From assembly GCF_014637795.1 (NCBI RefSeq), contig NZ_BMFD01000007.1:1-64000 (forward strand): a stretch of DNA of 64,000 nt. The letters are read 5' to 3'. Positions 16,985 to 25,424 of the stretch are shown in pieces. Positions within the stretch are counted from its first letter, which is position 1; every line of letters starts with the position of its first letter. The stretch is from Belliella aquatica. Lineage in GTDB: Bacteria > Bacteroidota > Bacteroidia > Cytophagales > Cyclobacteriaceae. Position numbers and translations under genes: made by a program. The notes beneath the pieces are model-generated. The model was not told where the DNA came from, did not search any database, and saw only the letters and a program-made list of their open reading frames with translations.

Positions 16985-19900
16985 TTAATTCTTGTCAAGC
17001 AAAATTAGGCTATCATTATTTCTGATGACTACCAATTTCGACCCATTTTGCGTTCGGATTATTTTTATATCTCTGATTTCTCCTTCGATAAATATTCCAG
17101 ATTCCCGAGCAGAGCGCATTCTCAAATTTTGTTCATTTTCTCCCCTCATAAACCATCCAAAACTACCCATATTTATTCCTATTTCGGGTTTAATTTTAGA
17201 TTGATTTCCTCCCATTATCAGTTCCCACTGATTGGATTCATTTTTTTCAGCATGAATGGCATAGACAGGGCTACTTTGAATTAGGCTTGGCAAAGGTGAA
17301 CTTTCGAATGTCCCATCACCACTGTTGATAAAAAGTTGAGTTTCCAAAGTATGCACATCGAGTACAAGGCTATTTTCAAGCAGACCTTTTGGGAATAAAT
17401 CAACGATGGTTTTGTCCTTGTAAGCATCATAATTCAGGAGTTGCTTCCTCAAGGCAGGAAGTTGCTTCAGCAAGGTCCCCTTCAAAACCAAAGGAAAAGA
17501 AGTGCTTCCTACATACTGCGTTAGGATTTGTTCTACGCTCCCATTTTGATCAAAATCATTTATAAAAAGCTGCATAGGCTTATCAGCTGACGCCTTCAAG
17601 CGAGAATTAAGTCCCATATTGCCAGCTAAGAAATCAAGCTTTCCATCATTGTTGATGTCTAGGATTTGGATCGTATTCCAAAGTCCACCTGTACGAGCAA
17701 ATCCAAATTTCTCAGACTGATCTTCATACCTTCCATTTACTTTTTTGAAGATTTTGATAGGCATCCATTCCCCCACCACAATAATTTCAGACTCCCCATC
17801 TCCATCAATATCTACTATAGCCGCATCACGGGTCATGCCTGTTTTGAGAAAAACCTGAGCGATCTCATTTGTCAAATCCGTGAAGTTTCCTCTGCCATCA
17901 TTTTCCAGCAATCTCAAATCCAAAGGAATACCATAAGCAAAAGGAATCGATCTTCCCCCTACTAGCAAATCCAAATGCCCATCTCCATTGTGATCAAAGG
18001 CTTTGACAAAAGAAGTGCTTTCGAACCTTGATGGAAGCTGATTACTTGATTTTTTGAAATTCCCTTTTCCATCATTGATGTAAAGCCTGTCTTGGTAAGC
18101 TGGATTATTCAAGCCAAACTCGATACTTCCCGATGCTAAATAAAGATCCAAGAAACCATTGCCTGTGGCATCAAACAAAAGTGCTTCTACATCTTCCGAC
18201 AAAGCATCTTCTACAAATTCTTGACTCTGGACAAAACTTCCGTCCTGCTTTTGCTTCCAAACTTGGCTTGCTTGACCTCTTGCTCCAGGCAGGATCAAAT
18301 CCTCCAACCCATCTCCATCAATATCACCTACTGCTATTTTTGGACCTTCATTGCTGATCATGTGAAACCTTAGGCGATCTCTGTCAAAATCAATAAAATC
18401 ACTTTCTTGATGTTTCCAAGGAATTTGAGTTTTGGAAATTGCGAATCTAGTTTCTCCTTCGACTTTCTCTGATTTTGCGACAGCAGTCAAACTCTCAGTT
18501 GAAGGAGATAAAGCCAAGAGTTGATTTATACCTACCTGCTTCAAAATCATAGATCCTTCAATAGGCCAGTCGATAATCATAGAATCTATTTGATCTAACT
18601 GCCCAAGTCCAAAATGCATGCGATGATCTACAGAAGACATGTAGCCTTTTACAGGATTATGTTCTGCATAAAAAGTATTTTCTCCCGCATAGAGCGTGAC
18701 CTTGGTTCCAAAATTTCCTTGAAGATCCAATTGCAGGTAATTATTTTTATAAATCAGGTTGCTGTTGTTTCTATAAATGGAGGCCATTCCATTGAGGTTA
18801 TTCACAACCAAATCTAGATCACCATCATTGTCCAAATCTGCATAAGCTGCGCCTGTTGAAAAAGTGAGTTGATTCATTCCTGCACTTGCAGCGATATTTT
18901 CAAATTGAAAATCTCCCTTGTTTTTGAATAAAAAATTCTGCTGAGGAACAGATGGGAATTCATCAATCATTTTGGTCAGCAAAACCGAGTCTTTTTTGTA
19001 CTGAGAAATCAAGTTCTGATTGTTGACATAATAATCCATGTAGTCAAAATCTGTTAGATCTTTAACAATCCCATTGGCTACGAAAATATCTCGTAAGCCA
19101 TCATTGTCTATATCAAAAATCAATGCCCCCCAACTCCAATCTGTGGCGTGTACGCCAGCTTGTCTAGCCACTTCTACGAAATGAACTTCATCGGAATTGG
19201 GTTTTCTTCCCATATTTCGCTGAAGTGTATTTCTGGTAAATTGATGAAAATAACCTGCCTGTACATTGGCCTGATATTTATCCCATTCTTCAAATGGTGT
19301 TTTGGTTTTCACTCTTTCCAAATCAGCAGGAAGCATTTCAGTGACAAAGATATCTGGCCAGCCATTGTTGTCAAGATCGGCAATATCAGCGCCCATAGAA
19401 CCCATGCTGATTTCTGTCATCATGGACTCTAATTTCTCAGTGAATGTTCCATCGCCATTGTTGATGTAGAGGTAATCTTTTTCAAAAAAGTCATTGGAAA
19501 CATACAAATCAGGCCATCCATCTCGATTAATATCAGCAACTGTAACTCCTAGACCATACCCTATCGCACTCCCATAGATTCCCGCTTCAGCACTAACATC
19601 GGTAAATTTCCCACCATCATTTCGATAGAGCTTATTTCCTCCGAATGGATCACGAATATCTCTTTGGCCTGTTCTCAGGTCATTGATCCCTACCGACCTT
19701 GCGGAATTATTCAGCAAATACATATCAAGGTCTCCATCTTTGTCATAATCAAAAAACACTGCATGCTGAGACAAACCTTCATCAGCAATCCCATATTCCT
19801 TGGACATTTCGGTGAAGGTCAGGTCACCATTGTTGATAAAAAGCTCGTTGTATCTTTGTTCGCCACCGAGTGGGCCGGATTTACAGATATAAATATCCAG

Positions 19901-20287
19901 CAAGCCATCTCCATTTACATCGGCCATACTGACACCGGTGGACCAAATATTTTCAACCGCTAAACCAGCGATTTCGGTAATATCTTCAAATTCAAAATTC
20001 CCCTTATTTAAGTAAAGCTTATTCCCCACTTGATTACCAGTGAAAAAGATATCTATTAAGCCATCATTATTAATATCGCCAAGTGCTACTCCCCCACCAT
20101 TATAAAAATTCCTAAAAGTATATGGATTGAATTGCTCTGTGTAAGTCAACTCATTTTTAAAATCTACACCAGTAAGCTTTTGATCCATTAATTCAAAAAG
20201 CACAACTTCCTCCTGCTCTGTGGAACAAGAAAACAGCAGCAAAGCAATCAAATTACAAATGAAGAAAAGTCTAGAGGAGACAAACAT
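16985..20287 (-). CDS. FG-GAP/VCBS repeat and ASPIC/UnbV (CRTAC1-like) lipoprotein, first copy of the array
   Basis: 1,100-residue lipoprotein (lipobox LLFSC, Cys about 21). Same layout as the two paralogues downstream: Ca-loop propeller repeats (DINNDGLIDIFF, DVNGDGLLDIYI, DINRDGWPDLYV), ASPIC/UnbV domain at about 516-571 (TKVTLYAGENTF through MIIDWP), second propeller, and a roughly 250-residue C-terminal part with LFINDFDQNGSVEQILT that all three share. It is the first FG-GAP gene after susD, 117 bases downstream of it with a terminator-like hairpin between. This suggests lower, attenuated expression relative to susCD. It is likely anchored at the outer membrane; function unproven. Confidence 0.88.
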   Translation of the reverse strand: MFVSSRLFFICNLIALLLFSCSTEQEEVVLFELMDQKLTGVDFKNELTYTEQFNPYTFRNFYNGGGVALGDINNDGLIDIFFTGNQVGNKLYLNKGNFEFEDITEIAGLAVENIWSTGVSMADVNGDGLLDIYICKSGPLGGEQRYNELFINNGDLTFTEMSKEYGIADEGLSQHAVFFDYDKDGDLDMYLLNNSARSVGINDLRTGQRDIRDPFGGNKLYRNDGGKFTDVSAEAGIYGSAIGYGLGVTVADINRDGWPDLYVSNDFFEKDYLYINNGDGTFTEKLESMMTEISMGSMGADIADLDNNGWPDIFVTEMLPADLERVKTKTPFEEWDKYQANVQAGYFHQFTRNTLQRNMGRKPNSDEVHFVEVARQAGVHATDWSWGALIFDIDNDGLRDIFVANGIVKDLTDFDYMDYYVNNQNLISQYKKDSVLLTKMIDEFPSVPQQNFLFKNKGDFQFENIAASAGMNQLTFSTGAAYADLDNDGDLDLVVNNLNGMASIYRNNSNLIYKNNYLQLDLQGNFGTKVTLYAGENTFYAEHNPVKGYMSSVDHRMHFGLGQLDQIDSMIIDWPIEGSMILKQVGINQLLALSPSTESLTAVAKSEKVEGETRFAISKTQIPWKHQESDFIDFDRDRLRFHMISNEGPKIAVGDIDGDGLEDLILPGARGQASQVWKQKQDGSFVQSQEFVEDALSEDVEALLFDATGNGFLDLYLASGSIEFGLNNPAYQDRLYINDGKGNFKKSSNQLPSRFESTSFVKAFDHNGDGHLDLLVGGRSIPFAYGIPLDLRLLENDGRGNFTDLTNEIAQVFLKTGMTRDAAIVDIDGDGESEIIVVGEWMPIKIFKKVNGRYEDQSEKFGFARTGGLWNTIQILDINNDGKLDFLAGNMGLNSRLKASADKPMQLFINDFDQNGSVEQILTQYVGSTSFPLVLKGTLLKQLPALRKQLLNYDAYKDKTIVDLFPKGLLENSLVLDVHTLETQLFINSGDGTFESSPLPSLIQSSPVYAIHAEKNESNQWELIMGGNQSKIKPEIGINMGSFGWFMRGENEQNLRMRSARESGIFIEGEIRDIKIIRTQNGSKLVVIRNNDSLILLDKN

Positions 20288-20348
20288 AGTAAGTTAGAGA
20301 AGAATGCAAATCTTCAGCAGAGGTAAATTTATTAATAGACTTAAAATT

Positions 20349-20380
20349 AAAAAGAAGTGCGCAAATGCACACTTCTTTTT
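20349..20380 (-). terminator. Terminator or attenuator between susD and the FG-GAP genes
   Basis: On the minus strand an 11-bp stem (AAAAAGAAGTG with CACTTCTTTTT) with nearly complementary loop bases ends in a T run. It lies just past the susD stop and 62 bases before the first FG-GAP gene. It could end the susCD transcript or let a fraction read through to the downstream genes. Confidence 0.65.
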
Positions 20381-20404
20381 ATCAATTGTATATAGGGTTA
20401 AAAA

Positions 20405-21904
20405 TTAATAACCTGGATTCTGAGTTAAGCTCGTATTAGATTGAATTTTGTTCAAAGGAACAGGGAATATCGTTCTAGTTTGTGGAGAGCTTGGTTTTTC
20501 CCACCATGGAGCACCAAATCGATTGAATCGAATCAAATCAGATCTTCTCCAACCTTCAGCGAACAACTCTCTACCTCTTTCAGCAAGAAGGTTATCCGTT
20601 GTAAGCGTTGTAAACAGTTCAACACCAGCTCTGCTTCTTACTTGGTTGACAAAAGCCAAACCACCAGCAGCATTTCCTTGTCTCAATAAAACTTCGGCTT
20701 TCATCAAGATCACATCTGCATATCTGAAAACAGGGAAATCATTATTTAAATTAGGTTGTGCACCGATTGAAATCTCAAATTTGTTGATTCTAGCACCGGC
20801 CTGTCTGAAAGCAACTGGCTCTAATTCATTGATCTCTGGTGTAAAGTTCACTTCTACCCCATCAGGATCACCATCGAAACCTGCATCATCTCTCAAAGGG
20901 GTTACGCCATCTGATTCAAATTGAGGACCGACTCTAAAGTTATCTTTTCTTAAATCATCGTCATCATAACTGTTGTAGAATTCTTCCAAAGCAGCATAAC
21001 CATTCCAAGGTTGATCTACTAGATCAAAAGTTTTTTGAGATTCATAATGGAAAGTCATTTGGTGAATATTAAATCCACCGGCGTTATTTGCATCATAAGG
21101 AAGCGTAAACATGTTCTCTACTGAGTTCTGATTTGATGCTGCGAAATTCGAGAAATAATTAGGCGCAAGACTATAAGGTCCATCATTGATAATTATATCA
21201 AGCATTGCATTAGCATCAGCAAGTCTTGATTGACCAATATATACGTCAGCATTCAAGTACAACTTAGCTAGAATCATATGAGCAGTCCAGAAGTTCAAAT
21301 TGATTCTTCTGTTATCTCTAGTTAAGATATCTGCATTTTCTAGAACACTAGTTTCGATAAAGTCGAATAATTCTTGTCTTGAAGAACTTGGCGGATTTGG
21401 ATCTGTAGTAGTTTCAATTACCAATGGAACACCCCCACCAAAATTATCAAGTAATATTAAGTAACAAAATGCTCTTAACACTTTCATTTCAGCAGTAAGC
21501 TCTTCGATATCAGGATACTGCTGAATCAAAGCGTTTGCTTCCGCAATAACTCTAAAAGGTGTATCCCAAACTCCATTCAATTCGCCATCATCTACATTCC
21601 AAGTATGTCTATGCGCTCTTACCCATATTCCACCGTCATTCCAGTCACCTCCTTTTACAGGAATTGCAATTTCATCAGAGGTAATTTCTTGGTAGCTATA
21701 AAAACCACCATGACCACCCCAGCTTCCATTGCCCATTAATTGGCTATAAGCTGATTGCTTCAAAACCTCAGCAAGTTCTGGCGGGGCTTCGTTCGTCAAT
21801 CTATCTTGAGTGACCCCGGTCAATACTTCCTGCTCCAGCTCGCATGACACCATCGTCAGCGCCACGAGTCCTCCTACACATATTGTTTTTATTGATCGTA
21901 ACAT
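20405..21904 (-). CDS. SusD/RagB family nutrient-binding outer-membrane lipoprotein (locus 1)
   Basis: 499-residue lipoprotein (signal ending MVSC, Cys 21). SusD proteins form the lid that delivers ligand to the partner SusC channel at the outer membrane. Typical features are the N-terminal TPR-like helices (AEANALIQQYPDIEELTAEMKVLRAFCYLILLDNFGGG), PVFRYADVILMKAEVLLRQG near the C-terminus, and the end GWRRSDLIRFNRFG followed by FPVPLNKIQSNTSLTQNPGY, which is diagnostic of the family. It lies 18 bases downstream of its susC. No glycoside hydrolase gene is nearby, so the ligand is probably not an ordinary polysaccharide; the linked FG-GAP and haloperoxidase genes suggest something else. Confidence 0.93.
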   Translation of the reverse strand: MLRSIKTICVGGLVALTMVSCELEQEVLTGVTQDRLTNEAPPELAEVLKQSAYSQLMGNGSWGGHGGFYSYQEITSDEIAIPVKGGDWNDGGIWVRAHRHTWNVDDGELNGVWDTPFRVIAEANALIQQYPDIEELTAEMKVLRAFCYLILLDNFGGGVPLVIETTTDPNPPSSSRQELFDFIETSVLENADILTRDNRRINLNFWTAHMILAKLYLNADVYIGQSRLADANAMLDIIINDGPYSLAPNYFSNFAASNQNSVENMFTLPYDANNAGGFNIHQMTFHYESQKTFDLVDQPWNGYAALEEFYNSYDDDDLRKDNFRVGPQFESDGVTPLRDDAGFDGDPDGVEVNFTPEINELEPVAFRQAGARINKFEISIGAQPNLNNDFPVFRYADVILMKAEVLLRQGNAAGGLAFVNQVRSRAGVELFTTLTTDNLLAERGRELFAEGWRRSDLIRFNRFGAPWWEKPSSPQTRTIFPVPLNKIQSNTSLTQNPGY

Positions 21905-21922
21905 AGTATAAATCAGTTTATG

Positions 21923-24922
21923 TTATTTAAAGGTTATTGTTAATCCAGTAGTCCAAATTCTTGGAATAAAGTATGTATCTCTTCTTTCAATACCTGGAGC
22001 TAATTGATCACCTCCATCAGTCCATCTTACTTCAGGATCTACACCAGTGAAGCTAGATATCGTGAATAAATTTTGAACACCAGCATAAAATCTTAGATTA
22101 GATATCAATGGAGATTTCGTAGGGACAGTATAACCTAACTGAAGGTTATCCAATCTTACAAAATCACCTCTCTCGATATAAAAATCAGAGATTTGACTTG
22201 GTGCGTTAGATATTACTGGGTCGGTTGGTGTATTACTTGTGATTACAGAGTTCCAAGTTGCGTTTCCATCGCCTTCATAGAATAATCTGAATGAGTTCAA
22301 CATTTGATGTCCCCAAGAACCTCTTAGAAGGAAGTTCAAATCCCAGTTTTTATAGTTGAATTGATTCGTAAAACCAAAGTCACCTGTTGGTAGGGCATTT
22401 CCTAATCTCTCAAACTCGTCAGGACTTTCTGTAGACAATACTGTTCTTCCATCATCAAGGATCCCTTCTAATCTTGGACCATAAATATCTCCAACACGCT
22501 CGCCTTCAATATTTCTAATTACTTGTGCATTATTCACACCTGGAGCGCCAGGAACACCTCTTCTAATTTCAGGTAAAGTCAATCCACCAGCACCGATATC
22601 TTGGATTCTTGCTCTTTGGTAGATAGTGAAGATTGCTGTTGGCGTCCATGTCACACCTCCACCTAGGTTGATTCTGTCTGCTGTCATTAAGAATTCAAAA
22701 CCAGCACTATTAAGCCCCGCGATATTAGCCCATATAGAGCCCGCAGTATAAGGGAAGAATTGTCCTGGCTGATCTGCTCTTGGGTTGAAAGGGTTAGGCT
22801 GACCTACGTTCACACCTACTTCAAATAATAAGTCTTGAAGATTTCTTCTGTAGTAGTCCATACTACCAGAAATCTTACCATTGAAGAGTGCGTAGTCTAG
22901 ACCAAAGGTTATTTCACGAGTAGTTTCCCACTGAAGAAACTGATTTGGATTTGTGTTTTGTCTAGGTGCAACCCAAGCTGTATTTAAGTCCGTTGGATCA
23001 AGTTGAATTCTATTTCCATTTTGATAGATACCTATCGCAAGCGTTGGAGATGCAGGTAACTGACCTACTATACCAAAAGAACTTCTTAATTTGAATTGAT
23101 TGAAAGGACCCATATCAAAAATCTGAGTCAAATCAACACCCGCAGAGAATGCTGGGAAGTAACCTGTTTGATTTTGGATACCAAAACCAGAGAATGTTTC
23201 AGCTCGAACTGTAGCAGAAAAGAAGTAGATATTTCTATAATTGAAATTAGCTCTTCCAAAAACTGAGTTAAGAGTAGATTTAGTAGCATTGCTATACAAG
23301 TTTGTGTTTTCACCAAACCTAATACCCGCTGCTCCTAAGTTATTCCAACCTTGATCATATAAAAACTGTCTAGCTTGAACACCAAATGCTCTTTCACTTG
23401 ATAATTGCGTCTCAACACCACCAAGTAAAGACATATTCAAACCGTTAACAATTTCTTTTTCATATCTCAAGTTCCCAGAAATAATTGTGTTTGTTCTATC
23501 AAAGGTATTTTGTTGAGCTATACCATTATTTGCTCTACCACCTCCTGGTGCTCCATCAAGACGAGAACTATATTGACCATTTAAGGTATTTAAAACATCT
23601 TGCGAAAACTGTGCTGATACAATTAGATCATCTGTAATGTCGTATTCAGCTCTGTAGGAATACAAGGCATTTCTAACTTTCGTTTGATTCGTTCTTGTAT
23701 TGATCAAAGCCACTGGGTTGTTGTTGTCAAACCCTGATGGCTGGAAGAAACCTCCGTTTAATAGACCATTTGGCGAATTATCAAAAACTGGCATGGTCGG
23801 ATTAAGAATAGTAGCATACAACAAAGCTTCACCTGGTACATCATTAGCTTCTGTATCCGTAAATGCTAAGTTTAAATTCATTCTTAATCTATTGTTTAAC
23901 GCGCCATGCGATAAATTTAATCTCGTATTCAATGTCTCTCTTCCTGAATTCTTCACAACTCCTTGATTACTTCTATAATTAACTGAGGCAAAGTAAGAAG
24001 TGTTTTCAAAACCACCAGAAAGTGATGCATTTGTTGTTCCATTCAGCGCAGTTCTCAAGATTTCGTCTCTCCAATTTGTGTTTTGACCGAAATCAGCAGA
24101 TTCAGGTCTTCTTGCTCTGAATTCATCTGGAGACAAAACTGGAATCAAACCTGTAGCTTGCTCAGCTGTACCAAAAGTATTGATCGTCACATTTGAGAAA
24201 CCCTTTTTAGTACTTCCTTTTTTGGTAGTAATCAAAATTACACCAGCAGCACCTCTAGTACCATAGATTGCAGCAGCAGAAGCATCTTTCAGTACATCAA
24301 TAGTTTCGATATCATTTGGATCGACCGCATCAATAGATGCACCAATTACTCCATCTAATACAACCAAAGGAGCCGAGTTTGCACCAAAGGAAGAAATACC
24401 TCTTAATCTTACAGTTGGCTGTGCATTTGGCGAACCACCTGGAGTAGAAATATTCAATCCAGCTACCTTACCAGTAAGTAGAGACTGAGGATTAGTAAAG
24501 TTCCCTTTATTGAATCCTTCAACACCTACACTTGCTACCGAACTGGTAATTTCTTTCTTGTCTTGTGTACCATAACCAATTACGACAGCCTCTTGTAATG
24601 ATGTGATATCTTCTTCAAGTTCTACGTTGATGATACTTTGATTTCCGACGGTAATTTCTTGTGCCGTAAAACCGACAAATGAAAATACCAACACCTGATC
24701 ACCTGGCTGAAGCGAAATGGTGAACTTACCATCCAAGTCTGTATTTGTACCTCTGGTCGTTCCTTTGACCAATACTGTAACTCCAGGAAGGGGATCACCC
24801 ATGGTTTTATCCAGGACTGTACCTGAAACCTCCCTGCTCTGTGCATTTACAGTGATTACAGCCGCGAAAAGCAGCACTGTAACCATCAGAAATACCTTCA
24901 TTTTTTGTAAATAATTTCTCAT
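21923..24922 (-). CDS. SusC/RagA family TonB-dependent outer-membrane transporter (locus 1)
   Basis: 999-residue TonB-dependent channel. Signal peptide to about residue 28; carboxypeptidase-like regulatory domain at about 30-115 (VSGTVLDKTMGDPLPGVTVLVKG); plug from about 118 with the family hallmark EAVVIGYGTQDKKEITSSVASV, followed by GVILITTKKGS; then a beta-barrel ending in phenylalanine-lysine. With the adjacent SusD it imports a bulky ligand using TonB energy. It is the first gene of the array, so the promoter should lie in the spacer at 24923-25424. The start is the ATG at 24922; an internal Met (MKVFLMV) could also serve. Confidence 0.94.
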   Translation of the reverse strand: MRNYLQKMKVFLMVTVLLFAAVITVNAQSREVSGTVLDKTMGDPLPGVTVLVKGTTRGTNTDLDGKFTISLQPGDQVLVFSFVGFTAQEITVGNQSIINVELEEDITSLQEAVVIGYGTQDKKEITSSVASVGVEGFNKGNFTNPQSLLTGKVAGLNISTPGGSPNAQPTVRLRGISSFGANSAPLVVLDGVIGASIDAVDPNDIETIDVLKDASAAAIYGTRGAAGVILITTKKGSTKKGFSNVTINTFGTAEQATGLIPVLSPDEFRARRPESADFGQNTNWRDEILRTALNGTTNASLSGGFENTSYFASVNYRSNQGVVKNSGRETLNTRLNLSHGALNNRLRMNLNLAFTDTEANDVPGEALLYATILNPTMPVFDNSPNGLLNGGFFQPSGFDNNNPVALINTRTNQTKVRNALYSYRAEYDITDDLIVSAQFSQDVLNTLNGQYSSRLDGAPGGGRANNGIAQQNTFDRTNTIISGNLRYEKEIVNGLNMSLLGGVETQLSSERAFGVQARQFLYDQGWNNLGAAGIRFGENTNLYSNATKSTLNSVFGRANFNYRNIYFFSATVRAETFSGFGIQNQTGYFPAFSAGVDLTQIFDMGPFNQFKLRSSFGIVGQLPASPTLAIGIYQNGNRIQLDPTDLNTAWVAPRQNTNPNQFLQWETTREITFGLDYALFNGKISGSMDYYRRNLQDLLFEVGVNVGQPNPFNPRADQPGQFFPYTAGSIWANIAGLNSAGFEFLMTADRINLGGGVTWTPTAIFTIYQRARIQDIGAGGLTLPEIRRGVPGAPGVNNAQVIRNIEGERVGDIYGPRLEGILDDGRTVLSTESPDEFERLGNALPTGDFGFTNQFNYKNWDLNFLLRGSWGHQMLNSFRLFYEGDGNATWNSVITSNTPTDPVISNAPSQISDFYIERGDFVRLDNLQLGYTVPTKSPLISNLRFYAGVQNLFTISSFTGVDPEVRWTDGGDQLAPGIERRDTYFIPRIWTTGLTITFK

Positions 24923-25424
24923 AGGGTTTGTTGTTTTGAAAAAAACGGTTTGGTTTAATAGTTAATTTCTCATCCAAGTTGATTGTTTAATTTTAATTTT
25001 GCAATTTTTAACATATGCAGTTGGAGGCTTTTGAAATAAGTAGTGTTAACAGAATTATGGTATTTTTTGTTAATCCATAATAATACCTTTATAATATTAT
25101 CATATCGTCAACCGAAAACGATTGAACTTTTCGAATAGTTAAAATTTTTGGATTTTATTAGAAATGTGAAAAAATCACACCTTTTTTATGAATTCACTTA
25201 CTAAAGTGTGAATTCATTGACACAAAAGAATTAGAGACCGTGATTTGCCAAATAATATATTGATAAAAATCTAGGGGAAAAATCTACGCTTATAAAAGCT
25301 CATAAAAGAGAAATAAAACGCTTTTTATCAAAATGAACTACAAAGGTTAAATTTTGTCAAAACTTCTTGAAAATTCAGGCCGTTTAATCTTTTTGGATTA
25401 CTTTTCTTGCAATAACCATTCAAC
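24923..25424. other. Divergent intergenic region between susC (locus 1) and the DUF5686-like gene
   Basis: 502 bases, very AT-rich, and it must carry promoters for both directions. I find no exact TAnnTTTG box, though near matches exist (TAAATTTTG near 25348 toward the DUF5686-like gene). The notable content is the pair of palindromes listed separately at 25165-25217. No ORF is supported. Confidence 0.5.
25165..25217. promoter_or_regulatory. Paired palindromes, candidate operator
   Basis: TGTGA-A5-TCACA at 25165-25179 is followed nine bases later by ATGAATTCAC, a 10-base spacer, and GTGAATTCAT at 25188-25217, with perfect 10-bp arms. Both share a GTGA/TCAC core, and the first resembles a Crp-type site with a one-base shorter spacer. 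They sit between two divergent surface-protein genes. Which protein binds is unknown; the hairpin form might also act in RNA. Confidence 0.5.

Noticed and set aside
8336-24922. Polysaccharide utilisation locus for a common glycan
   Set aside because: No glycoside hydrolase, lyase, esterase or SusE/F-type gene is present; SusCD alone does not make a glycan-degrading locus.
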